From a virus: DNA of 35,698 nucleotides. How positions within the stretch are numbered: the stretch's first letter is position 1; each line of letters begins with the position of its first letter. The notes beneath the pieces are model-generated. The model made no database searches, had not been told where the DNA came from, and was given only the letters and a program-made list of their open reading frames with translations. The DNA lies in IMG/VR virus record IMGVR_UViG_3300032241_002495, positions 1-35,698 of that record. One strand, written 5' to 3'. Below, piece after piece: positions 21,669-28,938 of this stretch. Made by a program: the position numbers and the translations under genes.

Positions 21669-23699
21669 CTATTTTGTTGTGGCTCTGTAGACTCCATCCC
21701 AACCTTCTGGTGGTACGTTGCCATCCATTCGATCTAACATCAAATCATAGTACTTTGAGAGAGTTCCCTTCCAATGGACCTTAAGTATCTTACCTAATGA
21801 TATGGCCTCTACCCAATCACCTTTGCGATATAGAGTTAAAAAGTCTTCGTGTAGTTTTGGAGCTTGGTGATCAAAGAAATCTAGAACGGTATAGATTCTT
21901 ACAGGTTCGGTTTTACCTTTAACAGCCAATAAATCTAATTCTACTGTTTGATAGCGTTCTTTTACTGCATCTGCTGTTTTTGGCCCGATAACAATTTTAA
22001 CGCCATATGGTTTAGATTGTCCTTCCAATCTGGATGCCAGGTTAACACCATCACCAAGACAAGTATAGTCAAACCTTTGGTCAGAACCCATGTTCCCAAC
22101 AACCACGGTATCCGTGTTGATGCCCAACCCCATGCCAAATGCAGGGATTCCTTCTTTAGAAATTTCATGATTAAAATCTTTCAAATCGTTTAACATTTTA
22201 AATGCGGTTTGTATTGCGTTTAGTGCATGTTCTTGATCATCCAAAGGGGCATTCCAAAATGCCATCTGAGCATCACCAATATATTTATCTAGTGTACCAT
22301 TATTATCTATAATAGCTTTAGTCATTTTGGTCATATAGCGATTCATGATCTTTGTAAGACCTTGAACATCTTTGCCGTAATGTTCAGAAATAGTAGTAAA
22401 TCCACGAACATCTGTAAACATAATAGAAAGTTCTCTAGAATCACCTCCAAGTTGTAATAGTTCTGGATTCTTTTGTAATTTTTCAACCATAGCTGGAGAT
22501 AGATAAGTTCCAAATTGCTTTTTGATTTGTTGCTTCTGTAAGAATTCTGAGATAAACTTGATTGTATAAATGTGCAAATAAAGTATCATTGCAATAAGTG
22601 CATTAAATGTTACATCTATTAAAATATGATTATGATTAAACATATAAACGGGGAAGTAAAGATAAACACCAATAAGAGCTATAATCCAAACTACAGAGAA
22701 TCTTACTTTAGATAACAAAATGATTCCGAGAGCCAATACTACTAAAAGTGCATAATCCAATATTCCAGCCCAGTTTGGAATAGAAACTGTATCTCCATTA
22801 ATTAGAGTTTGAAGAAGACTAGCTTGAACTGCTTGTGGAAATTGTGCACCAACTGGAGTAGCTACTGGATTGGCCACACCTGAAGCAGTTACACCAAGAA
22901 TTACAATTTTATTAAGCAAATCTGGAGTTTTGTCTCCAATATCAAATTGAGTAAACTTATAGTTCCAGTTCACAAATACTCTAGAGTACTCATCTGTTTT
23001 AATAGTATTGAATGATGGAATTCTTAAAGCTTCCACACCAGTCTCGTTAATCTTAGCTTGATAAGATGGATCACCGGAAATTGCTCTTAACATTTCCATA
23101 GAAAAAGATGGATAGTATTCACCTTGAGACATTGATAATAAAGGTACACGGCGAACAACACCATCAGATTCCGGTAAAGTAGAAGTTACACCAATACCAA
23201 CAGCAGCATCTTGAAATTCTGAAATATTATTAAGAACTGAAGGATAATTTGGCAAAAACTGTGTAGTTTTACCATCTCCAATTATAGCCACACCAGTTTT
23301 ACGAATATTTTGATTTGGCTTAGATTGCGTCGATAGTGTCTGAGATAAAATTATTGGATGCTGTTTTAAAGTAGCAGTAAGATTTTTGTCTGTATTAAAT
23401 CTATCTGGTTCAGAAAAGATTATTGTATTTCCAATTACACCAACACGATGTAAATACAAATCGTTGATTATTTTAGAATAAGTTTCTCTTGGAAAAGGAT
23501 ATTGTCCATATTTCTCTATAGTCTTATCTGATATATTTGCAATTACAATCTGTTCAGACTGTTTTGCTGGACCACGCATAAGATAATCATAGTATTTTAA
23601 TTTGATTGCATCTACCAAAAATGGATTGGATATTTTAATAGTAAGTAATAGAGCAAAAGTAATAATCGCAAGCCAGGGCGATAGAAGAATCTTTTTCAT
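21669..23699 (-). CDS. CHASE2-domain membrane adenylate cyclase (class III)
   Basis: A 676-residue cyclase with bacterial CHASE2 architecture: one N-terminal membrane helix (8-26), a periplasmic CHASE2 sensor (about 30-305; YYDYLMRGPAK, FSEPDRFNTD, ILGVTASG), three membrane helices (about 313-380), the linker FGTYLSPAMVEKL, and a class III catalytic domain (about 420-600). All key residues are present: metal Asp D430 (FTDVRGF) and D476 (YIGDAQ), adenine-selecting K472 and T546, transition-state N553 and R557 (GVNLASRLEG). ATP to cAMP conversion at the inner membrane is therefore predicted. It ends a unit with a periplasmic FecR protein, a pairing common in bacteria. The only ribosome site is a modest GGGA. 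A cyclase of this size in a phage is highly unusual. Confidence 0.95.
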   Translation of the reverse strand: MKKILLSPWLAIITFALLLTIKISNPFLVDAIKLKYYDYLMRGPAKQSEQIVIANISDKTIEKYGQYPFPRETYSKIINDLYLHRVGVIGNTIIFSEPDRFNTDKNLTATLKQHPIILSQTLSTQSKPNQNIRKTGVAIIGDGKTTQFLPNYPSVLNNISEFQDAAVGIGVTSTLPESDGVVRRVPLLSMSQGEYYPSFSMEMLRAISGDPSYQAKINETGVEALRIPSFNTIKTDEYSRVFVNWNYKFTQFDIGDKTPDLLNKIVILGVTASGVANPVATPVGAQFPQAVQASLLQTLINGDTVSIPNWAGILDYALLVVLALGIILLSKVRFSVVWIIALIGVYLYFPVYMFNHNHILIDVTFNALIAMILYLHIYTIKFISEFLQKQQIKKQFGTYLSPAMVEKLQKNPELLQLGGDSRELSIMFTDVRGFTTISEHYGKDVQGLTKIMNRYMTKMTKAIIDNNGTLDKYIGDAQMAFWNAPLDDQEHALNAIQTAFKMLNDLKDFNHEISKEGIPAFGMGLGINTDTVVVGNMGSDQRFDYTCLGDGVNLASRLEGQSKPYGVKIVIGPKTADAVKERYQTVELDLLAVKGKTEPVRIYTVLDFFDHQAPKLHEDFLTLYRKGDWVEAISLGKILKVHWKGTLSKYYDLMLDRMDGNVPPEGWDGVYRATTK

Positions 23700-23718
23700 A
23701 GTATAATCCCAGTTTTAA

Positions 23719-24858
23719 TTATTTATTTGCTATATTAGTTTGAATTATAGTTATATGACCATTTGGTCTACCGGTTCCTGATGTTGGCCATTTCTGCTCA
23801 GAGAAGTTATAATAATCATAAGATCCGTCTTGTATTGTTGTAATATCTACACCAGTTGCTTTTGGTAAAACCACAGTAACAACTTCTAGTTTAGCTTGAG
23901 ATAATAAAGAATATGCCCAACCAATTTGAATTTGTTTTTTCAAAAGTGGAGAAATATCTGTATATAAAGTCTGTTTTAATGGAGCATCAGAATTATATTC
24001 TTCATATACTTGTAATAATTCTGACGGAGTTGGAGTTCTTTGAAGAGCAGCAAACACTTGATTTAAATCATCCGTTCCAGTATCAGGATCTTGGTTATTG
24101 TCTGCGGCCGCCTCAGCTGGATTTACTTTATTCTTAATATCTTTTCTAGCTTGTGTTAATAGATTAGCTCCTCCTTCAAGAGAAGGAGTTGAAAGTTGAA
24201 TATTATTATCTGCAGATCTTCCTTCCATACTAATTACTGATGGAGTGCTTGGGGGACCAGAAGATGTTTCTACGACTGTAGCCTGGAATGGTTTATCCAT
24301 TTTAACTACTCCAGCAGCAGTAGCTACTTCAATAGCTCCAGTTTCACATTCTTTATCCATTCTAATCTCACCATTATTCATAAAGCATTCTGGAACTAAA
24401 ATTACTGTAGTTCTTCCTACTTCATCTACAGACATAAGGAAATCTGTTCCACGAACAGCTATGGTGGCAGTTGGAGTTCTAATATCTACTGAATTTGGAT
24501 TGTTGTGAGCAATTGCTCCGGAGGTATATCGTACTGTTCCTAAAGCTACTTTAAGTCCAAGTTTTCCTTTAGATTTCGCATTATCATCATATACAAAATC
24601 ATCAATGACTAATTTACTATTTTCAGTAATGTAAACTTTAGTCTGATCATTAAATGTAATTCCAAACTTACCCTGACTATTAGTTATGACGGTGTCCATC
24701 TTCTCTATACCTGAACTTTTATTTGCCGGTATAGTAGAAGATGAACGTTTTATTTGTCCGCCGCCTTTAAAATCTGTTATTGCACCAATACTAGCAAAAG
24801 CTGGAGTAGCTAACAGAAGAAAAAAACTAGTGGCCAGTCTTAATGTTAATGTTACCAT
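23719..24858 (-). CDS. Periplasmic FecR-domain protein
   Basis: A 379-residue protein starting at ATG 24858 (GGA just upstream; an earlier TTG at 24870 is less likely). Residues 1-22 are a signal peptide (MVTLTLRLATSFFLLLATPA, cut after AFA). A FecR domain covers about 50-155: DTVITNSQGKFGITFNDQTK, KLGLKVALGTVRYTSG, and the highly typical VDIRTPTATIAVRGTDF (124-140). The rest is low complexity with a helical part (about 265-335). Unlike regulators such as FecR of the citrate system, there is no membrane helix or sigma-factor partner; secreted FecR proteins of this type are usually found beside CHASE2 cyclases, as here. It overlaps the curlin-like gene by 32 bases and is 19 bases before the cyclase. 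Confidence 0.9.
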   Translation of the reverse strand: MVTLTLRLATSFFLLLATPAFASIGAITDFKGGGQIKRSSSTIPANKSSGIEKMDTVITNSQGKFGITFNDQTKVYITENSKLVIDDFVYDDNAKSKGKLGLKVALGTVRYTSGAIAHNNPNSVDIRTPTATIAVRGTDFLMSVDEVGRTTVILVPECFMNNGEIRMDKECETGAIEVATAAGVVKMDKPFQATVVETSSGPPSTPSVISMEGRSADNNIQLSTPSLEGGANLLTQARKDIKNKVNPAEAAADNNQDPDTGTDDLNQVFAALQRTPTPSELLQVYEEYNSDAPLKQTLYTDISPLLKKQIQIGWAYSLLSQAKLEVVTVVLPKATGVDITTIQDGSYDYYNFSEQKWPTSGTGRPNGHITIIQTNIANK

Positions 24859-25633
24859 TATTTCCAACACTTGTCACATTAATAACAGTTTCAGTAGCTC
24901 CATATTGTTGTGTAGTAATAGCATTTCCAGTTCCTGTTAGATTTACATATAGACTGTGCCCATATGTGCCACCAAGATCTGTTTGTGTAGTATTTAAAGT
25001 ATTGTAATCACCAGATACTAAGATTGTTTGAGAAGCATTTGGTGAAATTGCAGACATTGTTAATGAGTTATTTCCACCAGTAATATCAAGGGTAGTTGTA
25101 ATATTAGCACCTGCACCATGATAATTTAGAGAATTACTATCACCTGTAAATCTAGCATTAAAGTTTAGACCGGTACAACTCGCGTCGCTTAAACTACTTC
25201 CACAACGAATTAGAGCATAGTTGCTATTTCCAATTTGTTGAAGAGATAATGAAGCATTATCTGTTCCAGCAGTACCAGATACAACTGAGATTAGGGCTTC
25301 ATTATTATTACCAGTTTGAATACCAATAATAGATTGGTTAGCTCCTCTCAAATATACAGGATCTGTAAAAGTACCAAAGATATTTGTCTGGCCAGTTTGT
25401 TTAATATTAATATTAACATTATCACCAGATTGATTAATATAAACATCATTTGTCGTTGACATACTATCAGCATTATTTTGATTTGGTGAAGTTGCTATAA
25501 TAGATGGTGCTGATGGCGCACCAGGTAATGCCGCAGTTGCTGGAGTTGCGGGACCAGTTGGCGATGCAGTTTGAGCTAATGCTGGTGTAGTAAATAGCAT
25601 CGCCATTATTGCTAGTGTTTTTAATAGTTTCAT
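24827..25633 (-). CDS. Secreted curlin-like repeat protein (candidate CsgA/CsgB-type substrate)
   Basis: A 268-residue protein with a signal peptide (MKLLKTLAIMAMLFTTPALA, cut before Q21), a Pro/Ala/Thr linker (22-50), and an Asn/Gln/Gly/Thr-rich region of about nine strand-turn units. Units resemble curlin repeats with Q-x-G-x-x-N turns: INQSGDNVNINIKQTGQTN (66-84), IQTGNNNEALI (105-115), SLQQIGNSNYALI (130-142), VNLTGTGNAITTQQYG (230-245), VTSVGNNGNINI (253-264). Two Cys (144, 153) are unlike E. coli CsgA. It overlaps csgG by 4 bases (ATGA), so it is the natural cargo of the CsgG pore. It could be a major fibre, a nucleator or an adhesin. Confidence 0.75.
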   Translation of the reverse strand: MKLLKTLAIMAMLFTTPALAQTASPTGPATPATAALPGAPSAPSIIATSPNQNNADSMSTTNDVYINQSGDNVNINIKQTGQTNIFGTFTDPVYLRGANQSIIGIQTGNNNEALISVVSGTAGTDNASLSLQQIGNSNYALIRCGSSLSDASCTGLNFNARFTGDSNSLNYHGAGANITTTLDITGGNNSLTMSAISPNASQTILVSGDYNTLNTTQTDLGGTYGHSLYVNLTGTGNAITTQQYGATETVINVTSVGNNGNINIKTGH

Positions 25634-26451
25634 TTGTGTTGCTCCTGTGTGGTTTTATAATGCCATAGCCCTCTTTTTTCACCACTCTTTATTAATTCAA
25701 CAACACCTGTTTCTATGGCAGATCGAATAGCATAATTTCCCGGCTCATTCTTAGTTTGTTGTGAATCTATTTCAAAAGCATTAGTTCCCTGATTAAAGAA
25801 AGTAAATGCGCTAATGCCTTCAGAAGTAGACAGTAGATTCTTTTCTACAGATACTGAAGTAAGTACTTCTCCAGTCTGTACAGACACCAATCTCATATTA
25901 ATTGTTACTTGATCTTGGATATACTGCGTGTTTGGTCCAATACCAAGATATCTAGCACCATTTCCTCCAGTTTTTATAGAAGAATTATAATCTATAATTG
26001 CACCTTCTAGCAATACTCCTGCAACTAAAAGTGGAGGAAGAGCTTGAGCCTTATCGCCTTGTTCTTGCTCTCTCATTTGACGAATAAGTTGGCGCTCTTT
26101 TACTAAATCATCTAATCCTACTCTTTCAACTGGCTTAAACCATTTCCCATTTCCAGCTTCATAAAGTGCTTTTACAACGTAAGCATCTGCTCCCTGAGTT
26201 ACTGCAGTAGAAAATGAACTTACAGTTTGAGAAGGTTTTCTTTGACCAGTTTTATCAATAAATGAATATACCGCAATTGGAATAGGTGTACCATCTAATT
26301 CTGGAATATTATCAAATATATGCGGTTGAGCTGTATGAGTTATCTTTGGTGAATCTTTTTGAAGAAAAGACTGGTTTAATGCCGGAATAGATCCACCTAA
26401 ACAGCCAGATAGAAATACACAAAGAAATGGAACTATAATTATTCTCTTCAT
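25630..26451 (-). CDS. csgG: CsgG-type outer-membrane secretion pore lipoprotein
   Basis: A 273-residue lipoprotein (lipobox LSGC, lipidated C17) with clear similarity to E. coli CsgG along its length: IPIAVYSFIDKTGQRKP, FSTAVTQGADAYVVKALYEA, GKWFKPVERVGLDDLVKERQ, GGNGARYLGIGPNTQY, TINMRLVSVQTGEVL, AIETGVVELI and RGLWHY. CsgG forms a nine-fold outer-membrane channel for curli subunits. In the constriction loop, the E. coli Tyr-x3-Asn-Phe is replaced by S-Q-T-V-S-S-Phe with one extra residue, so F80 is kept but the Tyr and Asn are not. It is coupled to csgF by a TGATG overlap and to the curlin-like gene by ATGA. Confidence 0.96.
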   Translation of the reverse strand: MKRIIIVPFLCVFLSGCLGGSIPALNQSFLQKDSPKITHTAQPHIFDNIPELDGTPIPIAVYSFIDKTGQRKPSQTVSSFSTAVTQGADAYVVKALYEAGNGKWFKPVERVGLDDLVKERQLIRQMREQEQGDKAQALPPLLVAGVLLEGAIIDYNSSIKTGGNGARYLGIGPNTQYIQDQVTINMRLVSVQTGEVLTSVSVEKNLLSTSEGISAFTFFNQGTNAFEIDSQQTKNEPGNYAIRSAIETGVVELIKSGEKRGLWHYKTTQEQHK

Positions 26452-26894
26452 CAGAATGCAAACGTTGCTATTGGAACAGTAACTATAGTTTGATTTCCAT
26501 TTGTATCTACAACTGTAAGTGTTACACTGGTTCCAGATTTAACATATGATATTGTATCACCAGACAAATTAAACATTCCGGAATTAGAAGAACTAGTTCC
26601 AGAGAATAGATTATTTGATAGCTGTGTAGCTAATTGAGAATATACTTGGCTTGTGAACAAAGCTATAAATTTTGCGGTTGGAGTACTGGCAGCAGCATTT
26701 TGTTGAGCTATTATAGAATTTTGTTTTGCGGTAGCTATAGTTTGTTTAGCTGATTCTTCTTGTTGATATATAGAAGTAGCAAACGTGCTATAGTTGACCC
26801 CATTAAATATAGGATCTTTAAATTGTTGAACTAGTTCTGCTGCATATGCTGGACTACTTAGAAATAGAATCAGACTTATTAATAACTTCTTCAT
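26451..26894 (-). CDS. csgF: CsgF-type curli assembly factor
   Basis: A 147-residue secreted protein. ATG 26894 gives a signal peptide (MKKLLISLILFLSSPAYA, cut before A19); an earlier TTG would bury it. The mature N-terminus AELVQQFKDPIFNGVNYSTF matches the E. coli CsgF pattern (FQFRNPNFGG...), the part known to insert in the CsgG channel. A helical neck follows (EESAKQTIATAKQNSIIAQQ) and a beta C-terminal domain ending in TIVTVPIATFAF. In curli systems CsgF couples secretion to nucleation at the cell surface. It is directly upstream of csgG. Confidence 0.9.
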   Translation of the reverse strand: MKKLLISLILFLSSPAYAAELVQQFKDPIFNGVNYSTFATSIYQQEESAKQTIATAKQNSIIAQQNAAASTPTAKFIALFTSQVYSQLATQLSNNLFSGTSSSNSGMFNLSGDTISYVKSGTSVTLTVVDTNGNQTIVTVPIATFAF

Positions 26895-26956
26895 TCTTTG
26901 GCTCTTTACCTTTATTTGAGGATACAATGAGCTCAAGAGTAAAGATTTTGAATAAA

Positions 26957-27220
26957 CTAATCTTTAGATTGATGTACATTGTGATCCTCTCTAAATTGCA
27001 AAATGACATTCACTTTTTGTTGTAATCTAATGAGATCATTGTCAAGCATTCTAATACGATCAATCAAAGCAATCAAAATAACATTAGTCTCTCCAATGAG
27101 AGGCATAAGTTTATTAGTAACAAACATATAAATGAAATATACAAAATAACCCATTCCAACTGAAGCTACAATTGGAAAACCATATTGTTTAATTAAAACT
27201 ATTAATTGGTTAGCATCCAT
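26957..27220 (-). CDS. Small membrane protein, second of a tandem paralogous pair (UviB/BhlA holin-like)
   Basis: An 87-residue protein with one N-terminal membrane helix preceded by QYGFPI (about 13-37; VASVGMGYFVYFIYMFVT) and a C-terminal coiled segment (LIALIDRIRMLDNDLIRLQQ). The same plan and wording occur in its upstream neighbour, so the two arose by duplication. Proteins of this plan resemble UviB/BhlA-like holins, but that is a loose resemblance. Start overlaps the previous stop (TAATG). It precedes csgF by 62 bases in the same late unit. Confidence 0.7.
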   Translation of the reverse strand: MDANQLIVLIKQYGFPIVASVGMGYFVYFIYMFVTNKLMPLIGETNVILIALIDRIRMLDNDLIRLQQKVNVILQFREDHNVHQSKD

Positions 27221-27507
27221 TAATCACGTCTTGCGTCGTTTTTACCATCTGCTCTGGCTATTCTATCCATATCAGGTCTAAGACCTAAAGCAGAACTAAC
27301 TACAGTATCAACACGAATAATATCATGATTCATAGTTTTAACACGATTATCTAGACCCATAATAATACCTTGCATACCTTTGATAGCTTTCAAAACACTT
27401 TCAAGAATATAATTAATAGCAAAATAAACAAAAACACCGGCCATAATAGCAGCTGCAATTGGAAATCCTACTTCAGATATCAAAGAAAATACTATATTTG
27501 GGTTCAT
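27220..27507 (-). CDS. Small membrane protein, first of a tandem paralogous pair (UviB/BhlA holin-like)
   Basis: A 95-residue protein beginning MNPNIVFSLISEVGFPIAAA, with one membrane helix (about 14-35) and a C-terminal amphipathic part (IIMGLDNRVKTMNHDIIRVD). ATG 27507 is chosen over an upstream TTG because GAGGA lies seven bases before it. It shares GFPI, FVYF and the D-x-I-R helix with the next gene. As first gene behind the late promoter at 27535 it heads the csgF-csgG-curlin-fecR-cyclase unit. Holin, pore accessory, or inner-membrane partner of the export system are all open. Confidence 0.7.
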   Translation of the reverse strand: MNPNIVFSLISEVGFPIAAAIMAGVFVYFAINYILESVLKAIKGMQGIIMGLDNRVKTMNHDIIRVDTVVSSALGLRPDMDRIARADGKNDARRD

Positions 27508-27527
27508 AACAATCCTCAACTTTTTAG

Positions 27528-27535
27528 TATTTATA
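27528..27535 (-). promoter_or_regulatory. T4-type late promoter of the curli/FecR/cyclase unit
   Basis: Exact TATAAATA on the minus strand, 20 bases before the first membrane-protein gene. It directly follows the T-run of the gp41 terminator, cleanly separating early replication genes from this late unit. No other promoter of this quality was seen down to 21669. Confidence 0.85.
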
Positions 27536-27559
27536 AAAAAAAGGTCCCGAAGGACCTTT
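27535..27559 (-). terminator. Terminator of the polymerase-uvsX-gp41 region
   Basis: On the minus strand an 8-bp stem (AAAGGTCC and GGACCTTT) closed by a TTCG tetraloop, then a T-run shared with the late promoter. It lies two bases after the gp41 stop. Confidence 0.92.
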
Positions 27560-27561
27560 AG

Positions 27562-28938
27562 TTAAATTCTAAGCTTTGAGAAATCTTTCTTACCATTTCG
27601 ATTTAGATCATCTCCAAATCTTCCTTGGTCCATTACTGGGGTGTCGTGTTTATTTGCACTTGATTCCACATCATATAATCGCATCTTAGATCTGTCAACA
27701 CCAATACAGAATGTTCTATGTGTTCCAAGATCGTTATAACGATTCTTCAATTGCTTGACCATAAGTTGGCCAAGATCTTCAAGTTCTTCTGTTGAGATCA
27801 AAGCAAACATAAAGTCAGCAGTAGCTGGAAGACCAAAACTTTCTGATGTATTTGTTAGATCAACATCAGAACTATTATAACCATCACGATTAGTTTGGGT
27901 TGCAGTAATTAATGGAATATTAAATTCCACAGATAGACCGCGAAGTTCTTCTGCAATAGCTTTGATGTAGGTATAGCTATTGACCGAATTGCCCATCTTC
28001 ATACGAGAAGAAGCACAAATGTTTAGATAATCAATGTAAATGATATCTGGTGTAAAGTTCTTTTTAATCTTTAGTTCTTGAATAAGATGCCTAAAGTGAG
28101 AAGAACCGGCTGACGATGTAGGATATTCCTTAATAATAAGTCTACCCTTACACTTATCCTTGATACGATTAATCTTCTTATCATAAACATCACGTGGCAT
28201 GATCTGTAGTTCATCCACGGTCACATTTAGAAGATTTGAATCAATGCGTTCGGCAATTCTTTCCTCTGCCATTTCCATGGTAATATAAAGAACATTATAA
28301 CCCGCAGATAGATTTGCAGCTGCAGCATGACACATGAATAGAGTCTTACCAACACCAGTACCAGCCAGAGCCACATTCAAAGTCTTACGAGGTAAACCAC
28401 CACGAGTAATTACATTAAAGTAATCGAGATCAAATTCAATCTTTTCTTCCTTACGATGATAGAATTCATATCTTGAAGCAGTATCACCTAGAAAATCATG
28501 ACCAACAGAATTATCAAATGAAATGGCAAGAGCCTCAGATAGGATCTGTGGAATAGATCCACGCCCCTTCTGTTGAGACTTACCATCGATAATGGAAATA
28601 GATTCCATAATCGCATTATATACTGCTCGATCTTGACAATAAGTTTCCGTTTGGTCTAGTAACCAATTCATATCGGTATTATTATCAGCGTCAAGAGTCT
28701 TAACAGTCTCAGTGATCTTTTGATATGTTTCTGTCGATAGACTTGGAATTTTATCTACATCAATAAGTAAAGCTTCTGTTGAAGGTATAGCATTATACTT
28801 GTCAAAATAATGACGAATAACTTCAAAGATTACTTTATTTGAAGTATCAGAAAAGTACTCTGACTTAATAAATGGAAGTACTTTTCTGACATAAGCTTCG
28901 TTAGATACTAGATGTGCTAGGATCTTTTGTTCAATCAA
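27562..28938 (-). CDS. 41: Replicative DNA helicase (T4 gp41/DnaB type)
   Basis: A 458-residue DnaB-family helicase. The N-terminal domain (1-120) is helical; the RecA-like domain shows Walker A at 193-199 (GTGVGKT), the ITMEMAEERIAERI segment after it, Walker B with D303 (IIYIDYLN), and the sensor ITATQTNRDG. It would unwind the fork and work with the gp61 primase. The start is a TTG at 28938 that overlaps the uvsX stop (TTGA); no ATG is available nearby and AAGGAG lies seven bases upstream, so TTG with translational coupling is the best choice. A terminator follows. Confidence 0.93.
   Translation of the reverse strand: MIEQKILAHLVSNEAYVRKVLPFIKSEYFSDTSNKVIFEVIRHYFDKYNAIPSTEALLIDVDKIPSLSTETYQKITETVKTLDADNNTDMNWLLDQTETYCQDRAVYNAIMESISIIDGKSQQKGRGSIPQILSEALAISFDNSVGHDFLGDTASRYEFYHRKEEKIEFDLDYFNVITRGGLPRKTLNVALAGTGVGKTLFMCHAAAANLSAGYNVLYITMEMAEERIAERIDSNLLNVTVDELQIMPRDVYDKKINRIKDKCKGRLIIKEYPTSSAGSSHFRHLIQELKIKKNFTPDIIYIDYLNICASSRMKMGNSVNSYTYIKAIAEELRGLSVEFNIPLITATQTNRDGYNSSDVDLTNTSESFGLPATADFMFALISTEELEDLGQLMVKQLKNRYNDLGTHRTFCIGVDRSKMRLYDVESSANKHDTPVMDQGRFGDDLNRNGKKDFSKLRI

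Noticed and set aside
24171-24188. Perfect 7-bp hairpin CTCCTTC/GAAGGAG
   Set aside because: It lies inside the fecR-like coding region, has no following T-run on either strand, and codes for the ordinary stretch SLEGG.
23719-24858. FecR-type anti-sigma regulator of iron transport
   Set aside because: There is no membrane helix, no sigma factor and no TonB-type receptor; the context is the cyclase, so only the domain name is kept.
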